Of a DNA stretch of 64,000 nt, positions 17,156-26,231 are shown in pieces. Within the stretch, counting starts at the first letter, position 1, and every line of letters begins with the position of its first letter. Made by a program: the position numbers and the translations under genes. Source of the stretch: JAJCZB01 sp964350195 (GTDB lineage Bacteria; Babelota; Babeliae; Babelales; Vermiphilaceae); the NCBI GenBank assembly GCA_964350195.1, contig CAYGJB010000001.1:43219-107218 (forward strand), in the 5' to 3' direction. The notes beneath the pieces are model-generated. The model worked only from the letters and a program-made list of their open reading frames with translations. It did not search any database and was not told the DNA's origin.

Positions 17156-17704
17156 ATGAAGAAAGCTCGATTACAAGAAGAATATACTTCAAAAATTCGT
17201 GGTGAATTGCATAAGAGTCTTGGCTTAAAGAATGTTATGGATGTACCGCGTATATCACAAATAGTGCTGAATATTGGTGCTGGAAAAGATATTCTTGCTG
17301 ATAGCAAGATAGGTAAAATACTTGCGGATATTCTTGGTCGTATTGCTGGTCAAAAACCGGTTATGACGAAAGCGAGAAAATCAATTGCAGCATTTAAAAT
17401 TCGAGAAGGTATGACGTTAGGTGCTAAGGTAACGTTACGAGGTAAGCCAATGTATGAATTTCTTGATCGCTTGATCAACATTGCATTACCCACAGTAAGA
17501 GATTTTCAAGGTGTAACTCCTAACTTTGATACATTTGCTAATTATAATTTAGGTATCAAAGAGTGGATCATCTTTCCTGAAGTAGATTATGATGTTACTG
17601 ATAAAGTATATGGTCTTAACATTACTATCGGGACATCAACAACCAATAAAGAACATGCATATGAGCTGTTAAAAAGCTTTGGTATGCCGTTCTCTAAGGC
17701 ATAG
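17156..17704 (+). CDS. rplE: 50S ribosomal protein L5
   Basis: Central-protuberance protein binding 5S rRNA. 182 residues; KPVMTKARKSIAAFKIREG and the LGIKEWIIFPEVDYD segment are diagnostic. AAGGGG ribosome site. Confidence 0.97.
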   Translation: MKKARLQEEYTSKIRGELHKSLGLKNVMDVPRISQIVLNIGAGKDILADSKIGKILADILGRIAGQKPVMTKARKSIAAFKIREGMTLGAKVTLRGKPMYEFLDRLINIALPTVRDFQGVTPNFDTFANYNLGIKEWIIFPEVDYDVTDKVYGLNITIGTSTTNKEHAYELLKSFGMPFSKA

Positions 17705-17720
17705 GGCAGGTTGAGGATAT

Positions 17721-17906
17721 ATGGCTAAGAAATCATTAGTTGAAAAAGCAAATAATGCACCGAAGTTTTCATCTCGAGCATACAATCGCTGTAAGCTCTG
17801 TGGTCGACCTCGTGGTTATTTGCGCATGTTTAATATGTGTCGTATTTGTTTTCGCAAGAACGCTCTAAAGGGTTATTTACCCGGCGTTAAGAAAGCTAGC
17901 TGGTAG
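17721..17906 (+). CDS. rpsN: 30S ribosomal protein S14, zinc-binding type
   Basis: 61-residue short S14. Two CxxC pairs, CKLCGRPRGYLR and CRICFR, form the zinc site of the type-Z family; C-terminus LPGVKKASW is canonical. The zinc-free long form is not seen in the window. Confidence 0.97.
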   Translation: MAKKSLVEKANNAPKFSSRAYNRCKLCGRPRGYLRMFNMCRICFRKNALKGYLPGVKKASW

Positions 17907-17916
17907 GAAGATAGGT

Positions 17917-18309
17917 ATGTCAGTAGATACAATCGGAAATTTTATAACAGTTATTAGAAATGGTGTACTAGTAAGTAAGCCATTTGTGATTACTCCATAT
18001 TCAAAGATGAATAAAGCTATTGCAGACATTCTGCTTAAAGAAGGTTTTATTCGTTCAGCTTCAGAAGTTGAAGAGGGTGGTAAAAAAGCGCTTAAAATGA
18101 CGCTCAAGTACGTTAATGGCGAGTCAGTTATTCATGAGCTTAAGCGAGTAAGTAAATTAAGTCGTCGATCCTATGCTGGTGCACAGGAAATTCGTCCAGT
18201 TATTGGTGGATTGGGTATCTCCATTCTAACCACTAACCGTGGTGTAATTTCTCAGAAAGAAGCTAAGAAGCTAGGGGTCGGGGGCGAAGTCATTTGTACT
18301 GTTTGGTAA
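17917..18309 (+). CDS. rpsH: 30S ribosomal protein S8
   Basis: 16S-binding protein and, in E. coli, the repressor of the spc operon. 130 residues; C-terminal GLGISILTTNRGVISQKEAK and GGEVICTVW are characteristic. Autoregulation here is only inferred from the family. Confidence 0.96.
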   Translation: MSVDTIGNFITVIRNGVLVSKPFVITPYSKMNKAIADILLKEGFIRSASEVEEGGKKALKMTLKYVNGESVIHELKRVSKLSRRSYAGAQEIRPVIGGLGISILTTNRGVISQKEAKKLGVGGEVICTVW

Positions 18310-18323
18310 TTTAGGATCACATT

Positions 18324-18875
18324 ATGTCCAAAATAGGAAGAAAACCAATCGATATTAGCGGCGTTACCGTAGACGTTAAGGGTCAAAAGATTCAGTATAA
18401 GGGATCTAAGGCGTCTGGTGAATATGTGATTCCTGATCTTTTATCGATTAAGGTCGAAGAAAATAAGCTTCTATTACAGCCTGCGGCTACAGCAAAAAAG
18501 ACCATTAAGGCGCGAGACATTAATCGTGAATGGGGACTGCATCGCGCATTGCTTTCAAATGTTATTACTGGTGCAAGAAAAGAGTTTGAAAAGCTGGTTG
18601 AAGTAGTTGGTTTGGGTTATAAGGGAGTTGTGTCTGGGGGTAATATGGTATTTACTCTTGGATTCAGCCATAAAATAGATTTTTTAATACCCAAAGGCAT
18701 TACAGTTTCTGTTGATAAGACAGGTCAAAAAATAACTGTTTCATCAGCAGATAGAGAGTTGCTTGGTTTAGTATGCAGTAAGATGTGTGAGCTTCGTAGG
18801 CCGGAGCCATATAAAGGTACAGGGGTTAAGCTTTCGACCGATTATATTGTTCGAAAAGCTGCTAAAGGTAAATAA
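18324..18875 (+). CDS. rplF: 50S ribosomal protein L6
   Basis: Factor-binding-site protein, 183 residues with two similar domains. SKIGRKPIDI, GYKGVVSGGNMVFTLGFSH and the C-terminal RRPEPYKGTGVKL motif are clear. Tight spacing to rpsH and rplR. Confidence 0.97.
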   Translation: MSKIGRKPIDISGVTVDVKGQKIQYKGSKASGEYVIPDLLSIKVEENKLLLQPAATAKKTIKARDINREWGLHRALLSNVITGARKEFEKLVEVVGLGYKGVVSGGNMVFTLGFSHKIDFLIPKGITVSVDKTGQKITVSSADRELLGLVCSKMCELRRPEPYKGTGVKLSTDYIVRKAAKGK

Positions 18876-18893
18876 TTTTTTCGGAGATATATT

Positions 18894-19247
18894 GTGGCTA
18901 CTAATAAAAAAGATCGTAAACGCGCACAACGCAGAGCTCTGCGTGTTCGTTCAGCATTAAAAAAGGGTGATGTGCCTCGTGTTTCTGTTTTTCGCAGCCA
19001 CAAGCATATATATGGGCAAGTCATTGACGATGTAAAACGTCAAACAGTTGTTGCCTTTGGCTCTGTGCAGCTAGATAAGCCAGAGGGCGATAAAAAAACA
19101 GTTGCTCATGCTGTTGGTAAGGCTTTAGCGCAAAAAGCTAAAGAACAAGGGGTTGATAAATTGATGTTTGATCGTGGTCCTTACAAATATCATGGGCGTG
19201 TAAAGGCCTTTGCAGATGGATTACGTGATGGCGGTATTTCCATCTAG
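18894..19247 (+). CDS. rplR: 50S ribosomal protein L18
   Basis: 5S rRNA-binding protein, 117 residues. GTG start with CGGAGA eight bases ahead. Core RVSVFRSHKHIYGQVIDD and the C-terminal DRGPYKYHGRVKAFADGLRD are conserved. Confidence 0.96.
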   Translation: MATNKKDRKRAQRRALRVRSALKKGDVPRVSVFRSHKHIYGQVIDDVKRQTVVAFGSVQLDKPEGDKKTVAHAVGKALAQKAKEQGVDKLMFDRGPYKYHGRVKAFADGLRDGGISI

Positions 19248-19269
19248 TGTCTAACAATTAAGGTTAATA

Positions 19270-19782
19270 ATGGCGAGAAAAGAGATCACAGAAAAAGATT
19301 CTACATTCGTTGATCACGTTGTAAGTGTTCGACGCGTTACTAAAGTTACCAAAGGCGGAAAGCGATTTTCGTTTTCTGCCTTCGTTGTATCAGGTAACAA
19401 GCAAGGCCAAGTTGGTATTGCTCTCGGCAAAAGCAAAGAAGCAACAGCAGCTATTGCAAAGGCGACTAATAAAGCAAGAAAAGAAATGATCACTGTTCCT
19501 CTACGAGGCACAACCATTCCTTATAAAGTACAAGGTAAGCAAGGAGCTGCTCTAGTGGTTCTTTTACCTGCCTCTAAAGGTACTGGAAAAATTGCAGGCG
19601 GCGCGGTACGAGCAATTTTTGATGCTGTTGGTATTGAAGATGCACTTACTAAATCTATTGGAGCTGCAAACAGTCTGAATGTAGCAAAAGCAACTTTGAA
19701 TGCATTGGCGAAGTTGCGTACAGCAGAACATTTGGCAAAGTTGCGTGGAACAACGGTTAAAGAAATGGTTAAGGGTTCATAA
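19270..19782 (+). CDS. rpsE: 30S ribosomal protein S5
   Basis: Decoding-fidelity protein with helicase-like role at the mRNA entry. 170 residues; VVSVRRVTKVTKGGKRFSFS double-stranded RNA-binding domain and AVGIEDALTKSIGAANSLN. The stop overlaps the rplO start by one base, leaving no room for rpmD (L30). Confidence 0.97.
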   Translation: MARKEITEKDSTFVDHVVSVRRVTKVTKGGKRFSFSAFVVSGNKQGQVGIALGKSKEATAAIAKATNKARKEMITVPLRGTTIPYKVQGKQGAALVVLLPASKGTGKIAGGAVRAIFDAVGIEDALTKSIGAANSLNVAKATLNALAKLRTAEHLAKLRGTTVKEMVKGS

Positions 19783-20231
19783 TGTTTAGACTTGATACAT
19801 TAACGCCACTTGTTAAAAAACGTAAGCGTGTTGGTCGCGGGGGATCTCGTGGCGGTACTTCTGGCAAAGGACATAAAGGGCAAAAAGCTCGCTCTGGTGG
19901 AAGTGTTGCTATTGGCTTTGAAGGTGGGCAAATGCCACTTTATAGGCGTCTACCAAAGCGTGGTTTTACTAATGCCCCTTTTCGTAAAATAGTGCATATT
20001 ATTAATTTAGAGAATCTGAAGAAGCTCGCAGAGTCACATGATGAGATCACTAAAGAGCTCTTGTGTGAAATAGGGCTTGTTAAATCGCGTAAAAATCAAC
20101 CGTTTACATTGAAAATATTAGGCGAAGGTAAGCTTGAAAAGCCAATCACCATAATCGCGGATGCTTTCAGTGCGGGTGCGCGTAAATCTATTGAAGAAAC
20201 TGGCGGTAAAGCTTTAACCCAGAAGGGCTAA
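19782..20231 (+). CDS. rplO: 50S ribosomal protein L15
   Basis: Late-assembly large-subunit protein, 149 residues. KRVGRGGSRGGTSGKGHKGQ and FEGGQMPLYRRLPKRGF are diagnostic. TAATG overlap with rpsE implies coupled translation; secY begins 4 bases after its stop. Confidence 0.97.
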   Translation: MFRLDTLTPLVKKRKRVGRGGSRGGTSGKGHKGQKARSGGSVAIGFEGGQMPLYRRLPKRGFTNAPFRKIVHIINLENLKKLAESHDEITKELLCEIGLVKSRKNQPFTLKILGEGKLEKPITIIADAFSAGARKSIEETGGKALTQKG

Positions 20232-20234
20232 GCG

Positions 20235-21557
20235 GTGATACTTCTAAAAAATTTTCTTAATATTTTTCGTATTGCAGATCTTCGTAAAAAGTTATTGTTC
20301 ACTTTTGCTGTTTTGATTGTATATCGAATTGGTAATCACATTCCGGTTATAGGTATTGATTTATTACAGCTAAAGCAATTTATGACTCAAAAGACTGGCA
20401 TGGGCGGCCTCTTTTCATATCTGGATATGTTTTCGGGAGGTAATCTGAAGCAATGTACGCTGTTTGCCTTGGGGATTATGCCTTATATTACGGCATCTAT
20501 CATGATGCAGATATTGAGTATGTCTGTGCCGAGCTTAGAGGCGTTAATGAAAGAAGGTGAGTTTGGTAAAAAAATTATCAATCAATATACTCGCTATTTA
20601 GCCCTTGCGATATCAGTTGTTCAAAGCTTTAGTTATGCAATTGTAGTTGAACGAATCGGGCTTGTACTCGAGCCAGGTTGGGCATTTCGGCTTATGTTTA
20701 TGTTTTCTCTCACAATTGGATCAATTGTTGTGATGTGGTTGGGAGAACAGATTGCTCTTCACGGTATAGGTAGTGGCAGCTCAATGATAATTTTTGCAGG
20801 TATTGTTGCCCGTTTTCCTCACGACATTATAGCTACTTTGCAAGCAGTGACTGATAGGATCATGGATCCTATTGTTGGAATAGTACTATTGCTTATATTT
20901 GTTGGGATGGCGGCAGCGATCGTGTTTCTTGAAAAAGGGGATCGAAAGATACCTGTTCAGTATACGCGACGCATAATTGGTCAGCGCATGTATGCCGGAC
21001 AAAGTACCTATATACCGTTTAAGATTAACACAGCTGGTGTGATGCCAGTAATTTTTTCAAACGCGGTATTGAATGTTCCGTTATTTTTAGCAGCTTTTTT
21101 GGCATCTAAATTTCAAGTTTTTGAATGGATATCTCAGAGTTTAACGCCGACTGGTTTGGTATATAATGTAATAGATTTTCTTCTTATTATATTTTTCTCA
21201 TTCTTTTATACTGCTCTTGTATACAATCCAGATGAGCTTGCAGATAATATTAAAAAAAGTGGCGGTTTCATTCCTGGTATTCGTCCAGGTAAGCGTACGG
21301 CTGAATTTTTTAACTATTTGTTAACGCGGTTAGGGCTTGTAGGAGCTCTTTATTTAGGCTGTTTGGCGATAGCGCCTAATCTGATATATGCGATTTTACG
21401 ATTGCCATTCTATCTCAGTACTCTAAGTGGTACCGGAATGCTTATTATGGTTGGTGTGGCATTAGAAACGGCTTCTCAGGTTGAATCCTTTCTTATTGAG
21501 CATCGATATGAGGGCTTTTTATCCTCAGGAAGAATGCGGGGTAGGGGGGCGCGTTGA
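20235..21557 (+). CDS. secY: Preprotein translocase channel SecY
   Basis: Main channel of the Sec export system. 440 residues with ten membrane segments. The N-terminal RKKLLFTFAVLIVYRIGNHI, ALGIMPYITASIMMQ (TM2), the GIGSGSSMIIFAGIVAR loop and the cytoplasmic YNPDELADNIKKSGGFIPGI loop are intact. GTG start. It supplies export for the many signal-peptide proteins in this window; secD is about 28 kb away. Confidence 0.97.
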   Translation: MILLKNFLNIFRIADLRKKLLFTFAVLIVYRIGNHIPVIGIDLLQLKQFMTQKTGMGGLFSYLDMFSGGNLKQCTLFALGIMPYITASIMMQILSMSVPSLEALMKEGEFGKKIINQYTRYLALAISVVQSFSYAIVVERIGLVLEPGWAFRLMFMFSLTIGSIVVMWLGEQIALHGIGSGSSMIIFAGIVARFPHDIIATLQAVTDRIMDPIVGIVLLLIFVGMAAAIVFLEKGDRKIPVQYTRRIIGQRMYAGQSTYIPFKINTAGVMPVIFSNAVLNVPLFLAAFLASKFQVFEWISQSLTPTGLVYNVIDFLLIIFFSFFYTALVYNPDELADNIKKSGGFIPGIRPGKRTAEFFNYLLTRLGLVGALYLGCLAIAPNLIYAILRLPFYLSTLSGTGMLIMVGVALETASQVESFLIEHRYEGFLSSGRMRGRGAR

Positions 21558-22234
21558 GTACGGAAACAGTCGTATTGTTTGTAGGTCCTCCCGGCTCAGG
21601 AAAAGGCACATTGTCTCAAAGGTGCATTCAGAAGCTTGGGTGGAAGCAATTGTCAACGGGTGATCTTTGTAGAGCCCATATTGCTAATGAAACTGAAATC
21701 GGTAAGAAAATAGATTTTGCTATAAAATCTGGTAAACTGGTATCTGATGGTTTAATAAGCCAAATGGTCTTTGAGTGGTTTTCTGAGCATAAAAATGGCC
21801 CCAAAACAATCATTGTTGATGGATATCCGCGTACGGTGCAGCAAGCGATTGATTTTGATCAGTTTGTAAAAAGCCAACTGAACGGTATCAATGTGGAGGT
21901 GGCCAAATTTGATATAGACGATCCTAAAATAGTTGATCGTTTGAGTAATCGTTACATTTGTAAAAACAAATCCTGTCAGCGCGTTTACTCTTTAAATGCT
22001 CATTCTACTCTGTCGCCAAAGAAAGAAAAAGTATGTGATAGCTGTGGGAGCGAAATAGTACGTCGAAAAGACGATGTTCCTGAAGCTATCAAAGAACGTT
22101 TAAAAGTTTATCACGTGCATGAAGGCGAATTACTTTCGCAATTTGAAAATGCCGGATACAAAATTCAGAAATTTAAGAGCGATGTGCCTATTGATCAGCT
22201 CTTTACTGCCTTTAAGAATGAGATGGAGGAGTAA
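21554..22234 (+). CDS. adk: Adenylate kinase with zinc-binding lid
   Basis: Converts ATP + AMP to 2 ADP. P-loop GPPGSGKGT at residues 11-19, AMP-binding STGDLCRAH and GYPRTVQQA. The lid holds four cysteines (CKNKSC and CDSCG), the zinc form. The TTG start overlaps the secY stop as TTGA, behind a G-rich ribosome site. 226 residues, slightly long. Confidence 0.95.
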   Translation: MSTETVVLFVGPPGSGKGTLSQRCIQKLGWKQLSTGDLCRAHIANETEIGKKIDFAIKSGKLVSDGLISQMVFEWFSEHKNGPKTIIVDGYPRTVQQAIDFDQFVKSQLNGINVEVAKFDIDDPKIVDRLSNRYICKNKSCQRVYSLNAHSTLSPKKEKVCDSCGSEIVRRKDDVPEAIKERLKVYHVHEGELLSQFENAGYKIQKFKSDVPIDQLFTAFKNEMEE

Positions 22235-22239
22235 CGGTA

Positions 22240-23007
22240 ATGATTGCAATTAAAAACAAAGCATCCATACGTAAGATGGAACAAGCGGGTGTTTTGCTTG
22301 TTGAAATATTTGATGAAATATCTTTAATGATTAAGCCAGGTGTCTCTACGCTTGAACTTGATACAGCCATTGATCAATTGATAAAAGCTAAAGGTTTAGA
22401 ATCAAGGACCAAGGGCTATTTGGGTTATGCCCATGCAAGCTGTATTTCTATTAATGATGAAGTGGTACATGGCGTTCCGTCTGAAAAAACCATTCTTAAA
22501 AATGGAGATTTGGTTAAGATTGATGTATGTGCTTCTTGGCGTGGTTATTGTGCTGATATGGCACGATCATATTACGTTGGTAAATTACCTGATAAGGTTG
22601 CTCAATTCATGAAAAATGCGCAGCGTGCTTTGGACAAGGGCATTGAGAAGGCGCAACCTGGAAATCGGCTTGGAGATATTTCAGCGGCTATTCAGAAAGA
22701 AATAGAAGCAGATGGTTATGGGGTTGTGCGAGATTTTGCAGGGCACGGAATTGGCAAACAAATGCATGAAGAACCAGAGATACTGAATTATGGAGAAGAG
22801 GGCGAAGGGCCGATTCTGCGTGTAGGTATGGCGTTTGCCATCGAACCAATGACAACGTTTGGCGCTTATAATGTTTATGTAACTGAGGATGGTTGGACTG
22901 TGAAAACTTCAGACAAAAGCCTAGCGGTACATGTTGAAGATACGATTGTAATAACGGAGCATGGGCCTAAAATCTTAACAAGAAAATCAGCAGGTGAAGT
23001 AGCATGA
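22240..23007 (+). CDS. map: Methionine aminopeptidase, type I
   Basis: Removes initiator methionine. 255 residues. Metal ligands are visible in VKIDVCASWRGYCADMARSY (two Asp), GHGIGKQMHEEPEI (His), IEPMT and VEDTIVIT (Glu). Classic adk-map-infA order; the stop overlaps infA by 4 bases (ATGA). Confidence 0.97.
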   Translation: MIAIKNKASIRKMEQAGVLLVEIFDEISLMIKPGVSTLELDTAIDQLIKAKGLESRTKGYLGYAHASCISINDEVVHGVPSEKTILKNGDLVKIDVCASWRGYCADMARSYYVGKLPDKVAQFMKNAQRALDKGIEKAQPGNRLGDISAAIQKEIEADGYGVVRDFAGHGIGKQMHEEPEILNYGEEGEGPILRVGMAFAIEPMTTFGAYNVYVTEDGWTVKTSDKSLAVHVEDTIVITEHGPKILTRKSAGEVA

Positions 23008-23228
23008 AACAGAAAGAAGACGTTATCAGCGTTGAAGGAATAGTAAACGAGACACTGCCTAATGCTATGTTTCGTGTAGAGATTGAAGGTGGCCATGAAG
23101 TGCTAGCTCATGTATCCGGTAAGATGCGTATGTATTACATTCGTATATTACCTGGAGATAGAGTTACTGTAGAACTTTCTCCTTATGATTTGACCCGAGG
23201 ACGCATTACTTTGCGTCACAAAAAGTAA
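23004..23228 (+). CDS. infA: Translation initiation factor IF-1
   Basis: OB-fold factor that blocks the A site during initiation. 74 residues. ISVEGIVNETLPNAMFRVEI and the GDRVTVELSPYDLTRGRI end are conserved. Overlaps the map stop by 4 bases. Confidence 0.97.
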   Translation: MKQKEDVISVEGIVNETLPNAMFRVEIEGGHEVLAHVSGKMRMYYIRILPGDRVTVELSPYDLTRGRITLRHKK

Positions 23229-23239
23229 AAAGAGGCAAC

Positions 23240-23356
23240 ATGAAAGTGCGTACATCAGTGAAAAAAATGTGTAAAGATTGTCGAACAATTAAGCGTTCAG
23301 GCGTTGTTCGTATTATCTGTAAGAAAAATCCAAGACATAAACAGCGACAAGGCTGA
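23240..23356 (+). CDS. rpmJ: 50S ribosomal protein L36
   Basis: 38-residue zinc-ribbon protein beginning MKVRTSVKKMCKDC and ending NPRHKQRQG. Zinc ligands C11, C14, C27 and H33 are present. AGAGG ribosome site five bases upstream. Standard place between infA and rpsM; the gene is short enough to be missed by length filters. Confidence 0.97.
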   Translation: MKVRTSVKKMCKDCRTIKRSGVVRIICKKNPRHKQRQG

Positions 23357-23378
23357 ACGTAGGTTGTAGGAATTATAT

Positions 23379-23762
23379 ATGGCTAGAATAGAAGGTATAA
23401 TGTTACCGCTCAAGAAACGTGTTGAATATGGCCTTACCTATATTAAAGGTATTGGTGTTCAGTCTGCTCGTGGTATTTTGAATAAGGTTAAAATAGACTT
23501 TAATACGCGGGTAAAAGACTTGACTGATGCTGAAGTAGCAGCCATTCAGAAAGAGATCTCTTCTTCGTATACCGTTGAGGGTGAGTTGCGCAAAGAAGTG
23601 ACCATGAATATTAAGCGTCTTCAAGAAATTGGCGCGTATCGTGGTCTTCGTCATAAAAGAGGGCTTCCTGTGAGAGGTCAGCGCACAAAAACGAATGCGC
23701 GAACACGTAAAGGGCCGCGTAAGAATCCGGTTGCGATGAAAAAGAAGATCACTAAGAAATAA
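23379..23762 (+). CDS. rpsM: 30S ribosomal protein S13
   Basis: 30S head protein contacting the P-site tRNA. 127 residues; YIKGIGVQSARGIL helix-hairpin region and YRGLRHKRGLPVRGQRTKTN basic tail. First of the alpha segment. Confidence 0.97.
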   Translation: MARIEGIMLPLKKRVEYGLTYIKGIGVQSARGILNKVKIDFNTRVKDLTDAEVAAIQKEISSSYTVEGELRKEVTMNIKRLQEIGAYRGLRHKRGLPVRGQRTKTNARTRKGPRKNPVAMKKKITKK

Positions 23763-23778
23763 GAGGTAACAAAAAAGA

Positions 23779-24162
23779 ATGGCTTACAAAAAGAAATCAA
23801 AAAAACAAAAGCGACACATTGATACAGCTGTTGCTCATGTGCGTTCCACTTTTAATAATACAATGGTAACGATTACAACACCTGAGGGTGATGTATTGGT
23901 ATCTGGTAGTGCTGGTGGACTTGGATTTAAAGGTTCACGTAAGGGGACTCCTTTTGCCGCTTCACAAGTGGCAGGAAATTTGGTTAAAGACATGAAAAGC
24001 TTGGGTATTAAGAATTTGGAAATGAATTTACAAGGTCCTGGCTCTGGTCGCGATTCAATTGTAAGATCATTCCAGTCTGCTGGTTTTTTAATTAACCTTT
24101 TGCGCGATGTAACACCACTTCCTCATAACGGGTGTCGTGCGCCGAAGAAACGTCGAGTATAA
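23779..24162 (+). CDS. rpsK: 30S ribosomal protein S11
   Basis: Platform protein lining the mRNA exit. 127 residues; HVRSTFNNTMVTITTPEGD, KGSRKGTPFAAS and the C-terminal HNGCRAPKKRRV are canonical. Confidence 0.97.
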   Translation: MAYKKKSKKQKRHIDTAVAHVRSTFNNTMVTITTPEGDVLVSGSAGGLGFKGSRKGTPFAASQVAGNLVKDMKSLGIKNLEMNLQGPGSGRDSIVRSFQSAGFLINLLRDVTPLPHNGCRAPKKRRV

Positions 24163-24196
24163 TTTTTTTGCTAATGAAATACTAATATGGTGATGT

Positions 24197-24751
24197 ATGG
24201 CTCAAAAGATAGATAACGTAGAGAAGAAAGGCACAGAGGCTCAAGGAAGACGTCCAAAAAAGATGTCTGAGTACGGTCGTCAGTTGCAAGAGAAGCAAAA
24301 AGTTAAAAATATGTATGGCATGAGAGAGCGTCAATTTAGACGTTTCTTTGCTAACGCTGTTCATGCTAAGGGTGCACCTGGTGATAATCTACTTAGCTTT
24401 CTTGAGCGACGCCTTGATAATGTGTTTTATCGTTTAAAGATGGCAACATCAAGAACGCAAGCACGTCAATTAATTGTTCATGGTCATGTGTATGTTGATG
24501 GTATTAAGGTGACTTCACCTTCTTTTTTGGTTTCTATTGGTGAAGTAGTAAGTCTTGATCCAAAGATGATTGAACAAAAGAAGTTTATGGAACAAGTAGT
24601 TGATAAGCGTCTCAACTTAGGTATCAAAGTACCAGAATGGTTGGAGCTTGATAAAAAGGCTCATAAAGGGCGTATATTGCGTGATCCAGTTCGCACTGAT
24701 ATACAAGTGCCTATTGAAGATTACTTGATTGTTGAATTGTATTCTAAATAA
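24197..24751 (+). CDS. rpsD: 30S ribosomal protein S4, short N-terminus
   Basis: 16S 5'-domain assembly initiator. 184 residues against about 200-209 usually. YGRQLQEKQKVKNMYGMRER, LERRLDNVFYRL and the C-terminal LIVELYSK are clear. An in-frame TGA two codons before ATG 24197 rules out a longer form. The usual first 26 or so residues (R-Y-x-G-P...RR-x-G), which carry zinc cysteines in many species, are missing. Confidence 0.94.
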   Translation: MAQKIDNVEKKGTEAQGRRPKKMSEYGRQLQEKQKVKNMYGMRERQFRRFFANAVHAKGAPGDNLLSFLERRLDNVFYRLKMATSRTQARQLIVHGHVYVDGIKVTSPSFLVSIGEVVSLDPKMIEQKKFMEQVVDKRLNLGIKVPEWLELDKKAHKGRILRDPVRTDIQVPIEDYLIVELYSK

Positions 24752-24809
24752 TAAATAGGTGGGTAAGCGGATGTGTATCAATCTTTTGAGCCCTACTGTG
24801 GGAGGTTAG

Positions 24810-25853
24810 ATGGAAAATAAAGATAAAGAATATAAACCGTTAACTATTCCTAAATTGGTATGGGATAAGAAAACGTTGAATGATAAGTATGGTGAGCTTA
24901 CAGCCGGTCCTCTTGAGCCGGGCTTTGGCCATACACTTGGTAATGCATTACGTAGAGTTATTCTTGGTGTTGTTGAGGGGGCTGCAGTAACGTCTGTTAT
25001 TATCAAAAATGTTAATAATGAATTTACTGCAATTGAAGGCGTTATTGAAGATGCAATGCAACTGGTATTAAATATCAAGGAAATTGTTGTTCGCAATCGA
25101 ACTGGCACTCCAGGAAAAATGAAGCTTCATGTGTCGGGTGAAAAAATAGTCACTGTTGCTGATATTGTTGCGGATGATCATATTGAAGTTATCAATAAAG
25201 ATCACGTTATTGCGCATGTGGCAGTAGGTGGTGAATTAGAAATTGAATTTTTTGTTGAAAATGGTCGTGGCTATCAGCAAGCGAAATGGCCACTTGATAA
25301 AGCGTTTCAAGAAGATGGTCGTATTTATCTTGATGCAATGTTTTCCCCAATTCGTAAAGTTGTTTTTGATATAAAGAAAACACGGGTTGGTAAAGACATT
25401 GATTATGATCAAATGATTCTTCAGATCCATACTGATGGTTCTGAAAATCCATTTGATGTAGTCCATTATTCTGTTTCGATTCTTCGTACGCAGCTGGAGC
25501 ATTTTCTTACCAGTACAGAAATACCATTTAATGATATCTCTCAGGTACCTGAAGAAGAAGAAAAAAAAGAACCGATTGAGCTTGATAAGCTTGGGCTCAA
25601 AGATATTCCAGTTGAACTGCTTCTCAAGCCAATAGAAGAGCTTGAACTTTCAGTACGTGCTCATAATTGTTTGATCAATGCAGGCATTAAACGCGTTATA
25701 GATCTTGTTAATGTTCCTGAAGAAGATGCGCTCAGAATTAAAAACTTCGGCAAAAAATCACTCAATGAAGTGAAGGATTGCATGAAGGCATTTGGGCTTT
25801 CTTTTGGAATGGCTATTAATGAAGAAGACGTTAAAACAGTGCTCGCATCTTAA
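24810..25853 (+). CDS. rpoA: RNA polymerase alpha subunit
   Basis: Scaffold of RNA polymerase assembly. 347 residues. N-terminal dimerisation domain with GFGHTLGNALRRVIL; C-terminal domain with the helix-hairpin-helix region VPEEDALRIKNFGKKSLNEV. GGGAGG ribosome site. Contains both domains, so UP-element and activator contacts should be possible. Confidence 0.97.
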   Translation: MENKDKEYKPLTIPKLVWDKKTLNDKYGELTAGPLEPGFGHTLGNALRRVILGVVEGAAVTSVIIKNVNNEFTAIEGVIEDAMQLVLNIKEIVVRNRTGTPGKMKLHVSGEKIVTVADIVADDHIEVINKDHVIAHVAVGGELEIEFFVENGRGYQQAKWPLDKAFQEDGRIYLDAMFSPIRKVVFDIKKTRVGKDIDYDQMILQIHTDGSENPFDVVHYSVSILRTQLEHFLTSTEIPFNDISQVPEEEEKKEPIELDKLGLKDIPVELLLKPIEELELSVRAHNCLINAGIKRVIDLVNVPEEDALRIKNFGKKSLNEVKDCMKAFGLSFGMAINEEDVKTVLAS

Positions 25854-25874
25854 GTCGTAATTAGAGGTTGCATC

Positions 25875-26231
25875 ATGATGCATCAAAATGGTCGTAAAAA
25901 ATTAAATATGAAATCTTCCCATCGTAAGGCTGTCTTGCGTAATCAGGTGATACATCTTATTACATATGGACATTTGGTTACTACCAAGCCTCGCTTAAAA
26001 GAGGTTAAAAGGCTTGCGGAACGGGTGGTTACTATTGCTCGAGAAGGCAATAGCTTCAACGCTCGTCGCCGTGTGCAGTCTTTATTGCCATACGATAACA
26101 AAGCTATTTACAAGTTATTTGCAGAAGTTGCTCCTCGTTATGTAGATCGTCCAGGTGGATACACCCGTATGATTCCTTTAGGTCGTAGACCAAGCGATAC
26201 AGCACCTATTGCAAAGCTTGAATGGGTTTAA
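25875..26231 (+). CDS. rplQ: 50S ribosomal protein L17
   Basis: Tunnel-exit protein, 118 residues. KLNMKSSHRKAVLRNQVIHL and the YTRMIPLGRRPSDTAPIAKL C-terminus are typical. ATG 25878 is an alternative start one codon in. The next gene starts on the base after its stop. Confidence 0.96.
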   Translation: MMHQNGRKKLNMKSSHRKAVLRNQVIHLITYGHLVTTKPRLKEVKRLAERVVTIAREGNSFNARRRVQSLLPYDNKAIYKLFAEVAPRYVDRPGGYTRMIPLGRRPSDTAPIAKLEWV

